Positions 29,968 to 39,195 of a stretch of DNA of 64,000 nucleotides are shown piece after piece. A model generated the notes under the pieces. That model was not told the DNA's origin and searched no databases. It saw only the letters and a list, made by a program, of their open reading frames with translations. Source of the DNA: Acholeplasmataceae bacterium (GTDB taxonomy: Bacteria > Bacillota_I > Bacilli_A > Acholeplasmatales > UBA5453); contig DUQU01000063.1 in NCBI GenBank assembly GCA_012837645.1, positions 1 to 64,000 of the forward strand. The letters are read 5' to 3'. Numbering within the stretch: the first letter of the stretch is position 1; each line of letters opens with the position of its first letter. Both the position numbers and the translations under genes were made by a program.

Positions 29968-30727
29968 TAATAAAAAAATAATTAACGAAATCGTTAATGT
30001 TTTTGATCTCACTAATAAAACAGTGATTGAAATTGGCCCTGGAGCGGGGGCTCTTTCGAGAGCACTTCTAACAAAGGCTCTTTTTGTTTATGGTTTTGAA
30101 ATCGACACTGATTTAAAAGAAACTCTTCTAAAACTAGAAAGAGAACATCATAACTTTAAAGTAATTTATCAAGATATTTTAACAGTTGACTTAAATACTT
30201 TTATGAAAGAGAAAAAGTTAAAAGAAAGTTATTTAATTGCCAATATTCCTTATTATATTACCGGCCCTATTTTAATGAAACTTTTAGAGACAGAAAAGAT
30301 TACGAAAGCAATTATCATGATGCAAAAAGAAGTCGGTTTGCGGTTGCTTGCGAAAGCTGGTAAAAGTTATAATAGTTTAAGCGTTTATATGCAAACTTTT
30401 TATGAACTTAAAAAGGAGAGACTTGTAAAAAGAACAAACTTTAATCCGCCTCCTTTAGTCGACAGTATTATTATTAGTTTTGTTAAAAAGGATGATTATT
30501 TAAAAAGGATTACCAACCTTGATAATTACTTAGAGTTTGTAAAATTTAGTTTTGTTCAAAAAAGAAAAACTTTAGTTAACAATTTAAGTACGAGCTTTAA
30601 ACTTCCCAAAGATGAAGTTATTAAGAAGTTAATGAGTATAGATTTAAATTATAATCCTCTTACAAGAGCGGAAAGTTTAACTATTGAAAACTTTATTTCT
30701 TATAGCGAGGGGTGGTACCGTGATTAA
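29933..30727 (+). CDS. rsmA: 16S rRNA (adenine(1518)-N6/adenine(1519)-N6)-dimethyltransferase
   Basis: Dimethylates two adjacent adenines near the 3' end of 16S rRNA. 264 residues. The SAM site is IEIGPGAGALSRAL, and the catalytic motif is IANIPYYITGPI (NIPY). The start MKKKYYGQHFLNNK is the family's usual beginning. It overlaps rnmV upstream and ispE downstream (8 bases), so the operon is tightly packed. Confidence 0.96.
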   Translation: MKKKYYGQHFLNNKKIINEIVNVFDLTNKTVIEIGPGAGALSRALLTKALFVYGFEIDTDLKETLLKLEREHHNFKVIYQDILTVDLNTFMKEKKLKESYLIANIPYYITGPILMKLLETEKITKAIIMMQKEVGLRLLAKAGKSYNSLSVYMQTFYELKKERLVKRTNFNPPPLVDSIIISFVKKDDYLKRITNLDNYLEFVKFSFVQKRKTLVNNLSTSFKLPKDEVIKKLMSIDLNYNPLTRAESLTIENFISYSEGWYRD

Positions 30728-31514
30728 AAAGGCTTATGGGAAAGTAAATATTACTTTAGAAATAGTCGGTAAAGAAGGTAATTATCATTTATTAGAAAGC
30801 GTGGTTTCAGCGATTGATATTTATGATACTTTAACTTTTAAAGAAGCTTTTAAAGATGAAGTAAGTGCTAATATCGAAATTAAAGATAACAATATCTTGA
30901 AGGCGATTAAACTCTTTAAAGAAGAGACTAAAGTTGAAAAAGGAGTCGCTATTGAGCTAATTAAAAGAATTCCCATCGGTTATGGCTTAGGTAGTTCTAG
31001 TGCTGATATAAGCGCGACGTTATTAGGCTTAAATGAGCTTTTTAAAACTAATCTTAGTAAAGATAAGTTAAAACAGTTAGCAGGGAAGTTAGGAAGTGAT
31101 ACTGTTTTTAGTTTAGAAAACAAAAGAGCATTTCTAACCGGAAGAGGAGAAAAAGTTTTACTTGCAGATAACTATGAGCCCTTAAGTTTTTTAATTATTT
31201 TACCGAAAGAGCCATTACTGACGAAAACTGTTTTTAACAACTATCAGTTTAGTGATGATTACTTAGGGTTTAAAGAGCATCTTAGCGATAATGATTATTT
31301 AATAAAAAAAGCTAAAAATGATTTATTAAAAACGGCCATCAATTTAAATAAAGAGATTAAAGAAATAATCGCTTTTGGTGAAGCAAACAATATTAAAATA
31401 AATTTAACTGGGGCTGGTAGTGGACTCTTCGTAATCAACCCTACTTTAAAGGAAATAAAGTTATTAAAAACTAATTTTAAGGAGTGTCAGTTTTTAAAAG
31501 CGAAAGAATTATAA
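30720..31514 (+). CDS. ispE: 4-diphosphocytidyl-2-C-methyl-D-erythritol kinase
   Basis: GHMP-type kinase of the MEP isoprenoid pathway. GTG 30720 was chosen: GAGGGGTGG lies just upstream and the product begins VIKKAYGKVNITLEI, matching IspE; the longer frame to 30684 only adds residues antiparallel to rsmA coding. At 264 residues it is slightly shorter than the usual 280-290. The ATP loop is PIGYGLGSSSADISATLL and the third motif is LTGAGSGLFVI. Its place after rsmA is common in Firmicutes. It implies isoprenoids are made by the MEP route. Confidence 0.92.
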   Translation: MIKKAYGKVNITLEIVGKEGNYHLLESVVSAIDIYDTLTFKEAFKDEVSANIEIKDNNILKAIKLFKEETKVEKGVAIELIKRIPIGYGLGSSSADISATLLGLNELFKTNLSKDKLKQLAGKLGSDTVFSLENKRAFLTGRGEKVLLADNYEPLSFLIILPKEPLLTKTVFNNYQFSDDYLGFKEHLSDNDYLIKKAKNDLLKTAINLNKEIKEIIAFGEANNIKINLTGAGSGLFVINPTLKEIKLLKTNFKECQFLKAKEL

Positions 31515-31556
31515 AAGCGTTTTAGTATGAATAATAAAAACATATTTAAAAAATCT

Positions 31557-31565
31557 TGTTATAAT
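31557..31565 (+). promoter_or_regulatory. Extended -10 promoter of prs
   Basis: TGTTATAAT lies 26 bases before the prs ATG, with AAGGGGAAGGA as Shine-Dalgarno in between. It probably drives prs-pth-mfd. Confidence 0.62.
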
Positions 31566-31590
31566 AAAGAAAAGGGGAAGGATATTAAGA

Positions 31591-32565
31591 ATGGAAATTG
31601 CAGGAAAAAAAGTGCAACTATTTACACTCTCGGCGAATTATGATTTGGCGGAAGAGATTTCTTTAGCTTCGGGGATTCCGCTTTCTAAGCTGACAATCGA
31701 AAGATTTGCTGATGGGGAAATCGGAATTAATATTAACGATTCAGTAAGAGGCAATCATGTTTTTGTAATTCAACCGACTAGTAGTCCGGTTAATGAACAT
31801 TTAATGGAACTTTTAATTATGGTCGATGCTTTAAAAAGGGCGAGCGCTACTCAAATTACTTTATTAGTACCTTATTTTGGTTATTCTCGTCAAGATAGAA
31901 AAGCGAAAAGCAGACAACCAATTACCGCTAAGTTGGTCGCGGATTTAATTCAAACAGCAGGAGCGAATAGAGTAGTTTCTATCGATCTCCACGCGGGCCA
32001 AATTCAAGGGTTCTTTGATATTCCTATCGACAATTTTCCCGCCGCACCACTTTTAGCAACTTATTTTAAAAATATTTCTAAAGAAAACTTAATTGTCGTT
32101 TCACCAGATCACGGTGGCACTACGAGAGCGCGTTCTTTTGCGAGACTGTTTGGCGTTCCCATCGCCATCATCGATAAAAGAAGGCCAGAGCCTAATAAAG
32201 CAGAAGTGATGAATGTTATCGGTAAAGTAAGAGGGAAAACTTGTATTTTGGTCGACGATATTATCGATACTGCGGGGACGATAATCGCTGGTGCTCAAGC
32301 TTTAAAAGAAGCTGGAGCTAATAAAGTCTATGCTTGTGCGACACATGGAGTATTATCCTTCGAAGCGGTGAAGAAACTTAGTAATTCTTGTATAGAAAAG
32401 ATTGTTATTACCAATACTATAAAGCATGATAAATTAAAAGACAATAATAAGTTTGAAATTTTATCGATTGGTCATTTATTAGGAAAGTCAGTTTTAAATA
32501 TCGTTAAAGATGAACCAATTAGTCAAATATTTAATGATATTTATAAAGACCCTTTAAAATTATGA
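31591..32565 (+). CDS. prs: Ribose-phosphate pyrophosphokinase (PRPP synthetase)
   Basis: Makes PRPP from ribose 5-phosphate and ATP for nucleotide and amino-acid synthesis. 324 residues, normal length. Motifs: PYFGYSRQDRKAKSRQPI, the signature SIDLHAGQIQGFFDIPIDNF, pyrophosphate-binding SPDHGGTTRARSFA and the PRPP site CILVDDIIDTAGTI. It overlaps pth by four bases at the stop/start, so the two are coupled. Confidence 0.97.
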   Translation: MEIAGKKVQLFTLSANYDLAEEISLASGIPLSKLTIERFADGEIGININDSVRGNHVFVIQPTSSPVNEHLMELLIMVDALKRASATQITLLVPYFGYSRQDRKAKSRQPITAKLVADLIQTAGANRVVSIDLHAGQIQGFFDIPIDNFPAAPLLATYFKNISKENLIVVSPDHGGTTRARSFARLFGVPIAIIDKRRPEPNKAEVMNVIGKVRGKTCILVDDIIDTAGTIIAGAQALKEAGANKVYACATHGVLSFEAVKKLSNSCIEKIVITNTIKHDKLKDNNKFEILSIGHLLGKSVLNIVKDEPISQIFNDIYKDPLKL

Positions 32566-33101
32566 AGTTAATTGTTGGTTTAGGTAATCCTGGTAAGGCT
32601 TATCAAAAAACTAGACATAATGTCGGTTATCAAGTAATCGATTTATATTTAAAAACTAATAGTTTAAAAGAAAAGTATGAAAGTAAGTTTTCTGCTTTTT
32701 TAGCGAAAGATGAGAAAGCGATTTTCTTAAAACCAACTACTTATATGAACTTATCAGGAGAGAGCGTTTTAAAAGTAATTAATTATTATAAGATTGAACT
32801 CGATAATATTTTAATTATTGTCGATGATGTTAATTTAGAGTTAGGAACTTTAAGATTAAGGGAAAACGGCTCTAGTGGGGGACATAACGGTCTTAAAAGT
32901 ATTGAAGCACTTTTAAAGACTCAACAATATAAAAGATTAAGAATTGGTATTGGTAAAAGAGAAAACGTTACTAAACATGTCTTATCGAAGTTTGCCAGGA
33001 AAGAAAGAAAAGAATTAACAGATAGTTATTTAAAAGCAGTTAATATTATCGATGCTTTTATTGAAGGAGCAGAGTTTAGTAATTTAACAATGTATGAGTA
33101 A
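32562..33101 (+). CDS. pth: Peptidyl-tRNA hydrolase
   Basis: Recycles peptidyl-tRNA released from ribosomes. 179 residues. The catalytic His is in GLGNPGKAYQKTRHNVGYQ, and FLKPTTYMNLSGESV, DDVNLELGTLRLRENGSSGGHNG complete the pattern. ATG 32562 overlaps the prs stop, and its end overlaps the mfd start by eight bases: the pth-mfd arrangement known from Firmicutes. Confidence 0.96.
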   Translation: MKLIVGLGNPGKAYQKTRHNVGYQVIDLYLKTNSLKEKYESKFSAFLAKDEKAIFLKPTTYMNLSGESVLKVINYYKIELDNILIIVDDVNLELGTLRLRENGSSGGHNGLKSIEALLKTQQYKRLRIGIGKRENVTKHVLSKFARKERKELTDSYLKAVNIIDAFIEGAEFSNLTMYE

Positions 33102-36100
33102 ACTTAATAACTACTATCAACAATTAAACATTTTTAAACCACTAGAAGAACTAAAAGAAGAGAAAGTGATTAGTGCTTTTTCTTTGTCTTATCTTAGTTT
33201 ATATTTAAAAGAACAGTTTTTAAAAGGGGATCAAACTATTTTTGTTGTTTTACCTAATTTAGCGTTAACAGAAAAGCTTTATGATTTACTCTTTAATTTA
33301 CTTCCTGAGGATGTGCTTTTTTATCCTGAGGATGAGTTTTTAACTTCTTTACTTAATTTAAGTTTAGAAGCTTTTAAAATAGAAAGAATCGCTACTATTA
33401 AAGAACTTTTAAAAGAAGAGAAGAAAATAGTTGTTTTAAATGACGTCGCTGCTTTTAAAAAGGTAAGTGCTAAAAAGTCTTTTAAAAAAGCTTTTATTAC
33501 TTTAAAAGAAGGCGATGACATCGATTTAAATCAGCTTATTAAAAGTTTGGTTGATAATGGTTATAAAAGAGAATATACAGTATTAAATCAGGGTGAGTTT
33601 AGTATGAGAGGTTCAATAGTTGATATTTACCCTTTTAGTAGTAATGAGCCTTACCGTCTTGATTTATTTGATACTTTAATTGAGACCATTAAAGTCTTTA
33701 ATGCTAGCACTCAAATTAGTAGAGGAAGAGTAAGTATGCTCGAAGTGATGCCTGCAGTGGAGTTAATATTTTCTGATGAAGGTAAAAACGAAGCTTTAAA
33801 AACAATTGAAGCAGATTTAGAAAGCTCATCATCCTCTTTAAAAACAAAAGCTTTAATAAATGAAGAAATAGATAAGCTTTACAATAGAGTTGAGTTAGAT
33901 AACTTAAGACAATATGTTAGTTATTTTCCTCATAGTTCGCTCTTTGATTTTAAAGATAAAAAGATAATCTATTATTATGAAAAAGAGAAGATGTTGATTA
34001 ACTTTCAGAGGATGGAAGAAGATTTAAACAATTATAAGAAGGATAACCCGCTTTATAGTTTAAAAGAGTTTTACTATCAACCAGAAAAGTTGTTAGAGCT
34101 TCCTCATTATGAGCTCGATCCTTTTTACAATGGCGATAAGGAACTTAAAGTTGCTAGTAGAGACGTGATTAGTTATCAAGGTAGAGATGACTTATTTATA
34201 GATGAAGTAATTAAGGAAAAGAAAACAGCTATTATTACTTTTAAAAATGAAATTAGATATCAAAAAATGATTTCTTATTTAGAGAGTAAAAAGTTTAAAT
34301 TCTTTTTAAATCCCAATAAAATAACTAAAGATAGTATCAATCTTATTTATCCAGAAGAAAGTTTAAGCTTTGAGCTTTACAACCGCAATATCATCTTTAT
34401 CGATGAAGCTTATTTATATGATTATAAACCGCACTTAAGGGCGGTTAATTATCGTTCGAGTTTAAAAGAAGTTGTTAAAATAGATAGTATTGAAGAGTTG
34501 AAGGTGGGTGACTATGTTGTTCACTATGATTGTGGAATAGGTGTTTATAAAGGGATAAAGACGATGAGCCTTTCCCATGATAAAAGAGATTATATGCATA
34601 TTCAATATCAAGGTACTGATTATTTATACGTTCCCGTTGATCAACTCGATTTAGTTTTAAAGTATTCATCTCGAGAAGGTGTTATGCCTAAGTTAACGAA
34701 ACTAGGAACGAATCAATGGAAAAAGACGAAAAGAAATATTAAAGCGAAGTTAACCGATCTCTCTGACCGGCTTTTTAAGCTTTATCAAGAACGCGAACAG
34801 CAAGTAGGCTTTGAGTTTTTAAAAGCGGAAAAGATGCATGAGGAGTTTGCTAGTGATTTTCCTTATGAAGAAACTTTAGACCAACAAAAAGTTATTAATG
34901 AAGTAATTTTAGATATGGAATCAAGTAAAGTAATGGACAGACTTATTATTGGTGATGTTGGTTATGGGAAAACTGAAGTAGCGCTAAGGGCGGCTTTTAA
35001 GGCAGTCTATAGTAATAAGCAAGTTGCTTATTTAGTTCCCACTACTTTATTAGCGCGGCAACACTATTTGCTTTTTAATGAGCGGTTTAGTAAGTTTGGC
35101 ATTACAGTAAAACTTTTAAGTAGGTTTGTTAGTAAAAAAGAAATTACTAAAACTTTAAGTAATTTAAAGAAAGGGCTAGTCGATATAGTTGTCGGGACTC
35201 ATAGGCTTTTATCTAGTGATGTTGTTTATAAAGACTTAGGGTTACTTATTATCGACGAGGAACAAAGATTTGGTGTTCTTCATAAAGAAAAAATTAAAGA
35301 AATTAAAGTAAATGTCGATACTTTATCTTTAACAGCGACGCCTATTCCGAGGACACTACAAATGGGGCTTACAGGAATTAAAGATCTTTCCATGATTGAA
35401 ACGCCTCCTAAAAATAGGTATCCGATTCAAACTTATATTTTAGAAAGATATGACGCTATTATTAAAGAGGCGATTTTAAAAGAAGTGGCAAGGGGTGGTC
35501 AAGTCTTTTATTTATATAATCGTGTTGATGATATTGATAAAATAGTTTTTAAGTTAACTAGTTTAATTCCCGAACTTAAAATCGCTGTCGCTCATGGCCA
35601 AATGACTAAAGCAAGATTAGAAAACGTTATGAGTGCTTTTATTTCTGGTGAGTTTGATGTTTTAGTAAGCACTACTATTATTGAAACCGGTATTGATATT
35701 CCTAATGCTAATACTTTAATCGTTCATGATGCCGATAGGCTAGGCCTTGCTCAACTTTATCAAATTAGAGGAAGAGTGGGAAGAAGCAATAAGCTCGCGT
35801 ATAGTTATCTTTTTTATGATAAAAGAAAGAAACTAACTAAAGAAGCCCAACAAAGATTAAAGACTATTAAAGACTTTGAAAGTTTAGGTTCCGGATTTAA
35901 GATCGCGATGCGCGATTTAGCTATTAGAGGAGCGGGAGATATTTTAGGTAAGGAACAATCTGGGTTTATCGATAGTGTTGGTTTAGAGATGTATTTAAAG
36001 ATGCTTGAAGAAGTTATAAGTGAGAAAAAAGGTATTATTACCCCACCGAGATTAGATGATGAGGTCTTACTTTCAAAAAGATATATCGATAAAGAATATA

Positions 36101-36528
36101 TTTCTCATGATGAGGTAAGATTAGCGATTCATCAACGTATCGGAGCCGTTAACAATTTAAATGATATCAACAATTTAATAATTGAGTTAGAGGACCGTTT
36201 TGGAAAGTTTGATGAGAGTCTTTATGATTATATGTATGAAAAACTTTTAACTAAATATTTAGAGCGGTTAAGAGTGGAAAAAGTCTTAAAAACACAAACA
36301 GATTTAACTTTAATTTTACCGATAGTAGTAACGGAAAGGGTAAAAGGAGACATCCTTTTTACTTCTTTAGCAGAAACTAATTTTAAAATAAAATTAAGTT
36401 ATATCGATAAACGCTTACAAATCGCTTTAGTTTATGAAGAGGACAAAAATCCTTTATTAGCGATGATTACTTATTTAGATTTAGTAATTAAAAATGGTGC
36501 TTTTAGTGGGATTGTAAAAAGCACTTAA
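33094..36528 (+). CDS. mfd: Transcription-repair coupling factor
   Basis: Removes stalled RNA polymerase and recruits UvrA to lesions. 1144 residues, typical. Parts in order: UvrB-like damage module (about 1-340), RNA-polymerase-interacting (CarD-like) domain (about 460-530, KVGDYVVHYDCGIGVYKGI), SF2 translocase with Walker A GDVGYGKTEVALRAAF (about 620) and DEEQRFGV (about 721), motif VI IRGRVGRSNKLAYSYL, and the C-terminal TRCF domain. It lies directly after pth and overlaps it. Confidence 0.97.
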   Translation: MSKLNNYYQQLNIFKPLEELKEEKVISAFSLSYLSLYLKEQFLKGDQTIFVVLPNLALTEKLYDLLFNLLPEDVLFYPEDEFLTSLLNLSLEAFKIERIATIKELLKEEKKIVVLNDVAAFKKVSAKKSFKKAFITLKEGDDIDLNQLIKSLVDNGYKREYTVLNQGEFSMRGSIVDIYPFSSNEPYRLDLFDTLIETIKVFNASTQISRGRVSMLEVMPAVELIFSDEGKNEALKTIEADLESSSSSLKTKALINEEIDKLYNRVELDNLRQYVSYFPHSSLFDFKDKKIIYYYEKEKMLINFQRMEEDLNNYKKDNPLYSLKEFYYQPEKLLELPHYELDPFYNGDKELKVASRDVISYQGRDDLFIDEVIKEKKTAIITFKNEIRYQKMISYLESKKFKFFLNPNKITKDSINLIYPEESLSFELYNRNIIFIDEAYLYDYKPHLRAVNYRSSLKEVVKIDSIEELKVGDYVVHYDCGIGVYKGIKTMSLSHDKRDYMHIQYQGTDYLYVPVDQLDLVLKYSSREGVMPKLTKLGTNQWKKTKRNIKAKLTDLSDRLFKLYQEREQQVGFEFLKAEKMHEEFASDFPYEETLDQQKVINEVILDMESSKVMDRLIIGDVGYGKTEVALRAAFKAVYSNKQVAYLVPTTLLARQHYLLFNERFSKFGITVKLLSRFVSKKEITKTLSNLKKGLVDIVVGTHRLLSSDVVYKDLGLLIIDEEQRFGVLHKEKIKEIKVNVDTLSLTATPIPRTLQMGLTGIKDLSMIETPPKNRYPIQTYILERYDAIIKEAILKEVARGGQVFYLYNRVDDIDKIVFKLTSLIPELKIAVAHGQMTKARLENVMSAFISGEFDVLVSTTIIETGIDIPNANTLIVHDADRLGLAQLYQIRGRVGRSNKLAYSYLFYDKRKKLTKEAQQRLKTIKDFESLGSGFKIAMRDLAIRGAGDILGKEQSGFIDSVGLEMYLKMLEEVISEKKGIITPPRLDDEVLLSKRYIDKEYISHDEVRLAIHQRIGAVNNLNDINNLIIELEDRFGKFDESLYDYMYEKLLTKYLERLRVEKVLKTQTDLTLILPIVVTERVKGDILFTSLAETNFKIKLSYIDKRLQIALVYEEDKNPLLAMITYLDLVIKNGAFSGIVKST

Positions 36529-36572
36529 ATAATATATACTTATAGCATATATATATGGAGGTTAATTAAAAG

Positions 36573-37421
36573 ATGTCGATATTAAAATTTAATGATGAAA
36601 TACTTGTTTTAAGTGATAGTTTAAAAGTGGAAGAAGTTATTAATAAAGTGATTACTATTACTAGTAAACAATTAGTAAGATTTTTCAAAAAAGAAAATCT
36701 TAGTTTACCAGTAAGATTAAAAAGAGAAGCCTTTTTAAAAGTTTTGTATGAACCAGCTTTATTAAAGTTAAAAGATGAAAAGATTAATTATGAAGAGAAG
36801 ATCTTGTTGGAGCATTTACCAGCTTTAACAATTTACCAATTAACTAAACTTTTAAAATCATTTGATTCTGATTTACTTAATGTTAACTATTTAAAAGAAC
36901 TTTGGTTAAACGTCCTTCATTACCTTTTGACGGATGAAGCGAAAGAAGAGACATTGCTTAAGTTTATTTATTTAAAGAAGGCTAGTAAACCTCAAAAAGA
37001 AGAGATTGCCCTTTATAATTTTAACTTAAAAGAAGTCTTCGTGGATGGAAAGAATTGTTTAGAAGGATTAGGTTTTGATGATTTAAGACTAGTCTTATAT
37101 AAAACTATTAACAAAGAAGATATGATGAATTTAGCTAAACTACACCAAGTAAATATCAAAGAAAAATTAACGATTAAAGAAGCAACTGAAGAGCTTTTAA
37201 AAAATGCGCTTCATACTAAAGCTTATTATCGGCCTTTAAAAGATGAAAGTATTTATGAGAAAGAACTAGAAAAACTAGTTGAAAAAAGAGAAGAAACATT
37301 AACAGCAGAAGAAGAGCTAATAGCTATTATTAATAATTTAAAAGATGAAGTAAAAGCATTGAAAGAAGAGGTTAAGGAAATTCAAAAATTAGAAATTATT
37401 TTAATTGATGAAGAAGACTAA
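36573..37421 (+). CDS. Hypothetical protein, 282 residues, with coiled-coil C-terminus
   Basis: I do not recognise this gene. It is a soluble-looking, helix-rich protein without signal or membrane segment. The N-terminal ~215 residues are rich in Leu/Lys/Glu and suggest an all-alpha fold; from about 230 a Glu/Lys coiled coil runs to the end (EKELEKLVEKREET, NNLKDEVKALKEEVKEIQ). GGAGG stands 11 bases before ATG 36573, so it is really translated. It begins 44 bases after mfd and is followed by a strong terminator, so it is likely the last gene of the prs-pth-mfd unit. A role with DNA or RNA metabolism is only suggested by position. Confidence 0.75.
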   Translation: MSILKFNDEILVLSDSLKVEEVINKVITITSKQLVRFFKKENLSLPVRLKREAFLKVLYEPALLKLKDEKINYEEKILLEHLPALTIYQLTKLLKSFDSDLLNVNYLKELWLNVLHYLLTDEAKEETLLKFIYLKKASKPQKEEIALYNFNLKEVFVDGKNCLEGLGFDDLRLVLYKTINKEDMMNLAKLHQVNIKEKLTIKEATEELLKNALHTKAYYRPLKDESIYEKELEKLVEKREETLTAEEELIAIINNLKDEVKALKEEVKEIQKLEIILIDEED

Positions 37422-37448
37422 TAAGAAGATAATTAGTAGTAAAAAAAG

Positions 37449-37468
37449 AAACCATTTCATGGTTTTTT
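37449..37468 (+). terminator. Terminator after the hypothetical gene
   Basis: AAACCAT and ATGGTTT (37449-37455 and 37459-37465) form a 7-bp stem with a TTC loop, running into T. An extended -10 box TGCTATAAT (37470-37478) follows directly, which would start transcription toward the truncated kinase. Confidence 0.75.
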
Positions 37469-37564
37469 GTGCTATAATGGAGTAAGAAAACAAAAGGATA
37501 TTTTAATAATAAAATAAATATTAAAGGCGAAACTTATTATCATCTTCAAAGTGCTGAAACGATA

Positions 37565-38749
37565 TTGTCTTTATGTAAAGAATCAATTGACTATTTTATT
37601 CAAAAATATGGAGTTGATGCCTTTTCTAGCTTAGGAATAACGGGGCAAATGCATGGAGTTTTATATGTGAATAATGACGGGAAATGTATTTCACCACTTA
37701 TTACATGGCAAGATCGTCGGGCTGAGATTTTTGAAAATGGTATAAATGCAATTCAGGAAATATATAATCGCACAGGTAAGTATGTACCTGCTGGCTATGG
37801 TTTAGCGACTCATTTTTATAATAAATGCCATAATATGGTTCCTAAAGATATTGCAAAAATATGTACTATTCATAGTTTTGTAGCTATGACCCTAACAAAT
37901 ACAAAAAAACCAGTGATGCATGTTTCAGATTGCCATAGTTTTGGGCTTTATGATAGCGAGACAGATGGATGGGATTTCTCATCAATTGCCTTGTTAGGTA
38001 TTAGTGAGGATATTTTACCAAAAATTGTCTCAAATCCATTTATAATCGGAAACTACAAGGGAATATCTGTTTGCGTTGCTATTGGTGATAATCAAGCTAG
38101 TTTTATCGGTTCAGTTAAAAGTTTTGATTCCTTACTTATAAATATTGGAACAGGAGCTCAAGTTAGCGTTTTAGCAGATAATGAGGACAAACATAATATA
38201 GAAATCCGTCCTTTGAGTGGTAAATATCTAATTGCTGTCGGTTGTAGTCTTGCAGGAGGCCTTGCTTATGAGACCTTAAAGAATTTTTTTAGGGATGTCT
38301 ATAAAATGGCTAATTTAATCCCTCCAGAAAATATCTATGAATGTATGAATAAAACTGGAGAACTAAATGATAATGCTCCATTATTTGATACAAGATTCAT
38401 TGGAACAAGGAAAAATCCTGAAATAAGAGGGTCTATAGAAAACCTTGGTATTCATAATTTTACCGCGGCCAATTTCATTTATGGTGTTTTGAAGGGAATT
38501 GCCAATGAACTTTATAGCTTATATAAACAATTAAATGTTGATGTTGATAAAATTGTTGGGTCTGGTAATGCCATCCGTAAAAATCCTTTATTAAGGAAAA
38601 TAATAGAAGAGACATTTCAAATGCAATTAAAAATTCCAATTAATGATGAAGAAGCTGCGTTTGGTGCTGCTATATATGGAATTGTTGCATCTAAGAGATT
38701 TCCGGATATATCATCTGCTGTTAAATCCTTAGTTCATTTGGAAAACTAG
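37565..38749 (+). pseudogene. N-terminally truncated FGGY carbohydrate kinase (sedoheptulokinase-like)
   Basis: The 394-residue frame (TTG start) looks like a sugar kinase of the FGGY family: GITGQMHGVLYV, SPLITWQDRRAE, the C-terminal LINIGTGAQVSVLAD phosphate-binding segment and IVGSGNAIRKNPLLR. The sedoheptulokinase/xylulokinase branch fits best. The first ~50-60 residues, which hold the DxGTT phosphate-1 motif, are missing. In-frame residues resembling the family reach back to about 37517 and a stop lies at 37475, so no proper start exists. An extended -10 and terminator sit where the missing part should be. Codon use (for example more TGT, CAT and ATA) looks different from neighbours. Inactive remnant is the likeliest reading; a sequencing gap or very short active form cannot be excluded. 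Confidence 0.7.
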
Positions 38750-39195
38750 GTTATATACTAGATGCCTCCTTATTAAGGTCTTATAGCTTTTTAATGATTA
38801 ATAAGTAAAATTTCAAATCAAAGTGAAGTAAAGGCTAGAGCTTTAGTAGAAAGAAAAACACACACATAGTATTTATACAGGTGCTATGAAGAGTTTATTA
38901 CTAGTTTTAGGTAGAGAATTCATCAACCAATAAAAGAAATTATTAATAAAGTGTATTAACAAAAATAAAGAATACCATTTTAAGAATATTATAAAAGAAA
39001 AGACAGTTATTAAATTAAGGGCTAAATAATTTTAAGAGCCCTTTTTTAATAAAGGAAATTTTCATTTACTTATTGTGGTGATGGCGAATATATTTTCCTA
39101 AAGATGAAAAAAGCCTTTTATTTTTAAACAAGAACTAATCATCTTTATTTTTTGTGATACCTTATAGTTGGATAACTATAATATCGAGGGATAAA
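38750..39195 (+). other. Mostly non-coding stretch between the kinase remnant and etfB
   Basis: No convincing gene is seen on either strand. One reading (about 38798-38870) stays open for only some 24 codons and is broken repeatedly by stops, so it may be eroded coding DNA. A clear hairpin, GGGCT/AGCCC (39019-39041) followed by six T, acts as a terminator for rightward transcription. At 39163-39180 there is a perfect inverted repeat TATAGTT-GGAT-AACTATA just before etfB. Confidence 0.6.
39019..39047 (+). terminator. Terminator upstream of etfB
   Basis: GGGCT (39019-39023) and AGCCC (39037-39041) with a 13-base AT-rich loop, then TTTTTT. It would insulate the etf operon from the truncated kinase. 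Confidence 0.7.

Noticed and set aside
30684-30719. Earlier start (30684) for ispE
   Set aside because: It lacks a ribosome site and adds residues foreign to the family; GTG 30720 has GAGGGGTGG upstream.
38798-38960. Transposase or other gene remnant
   Set aside because: Short open stretches are broken by several stops and no transposase motif or terminal repeats could be recognised.
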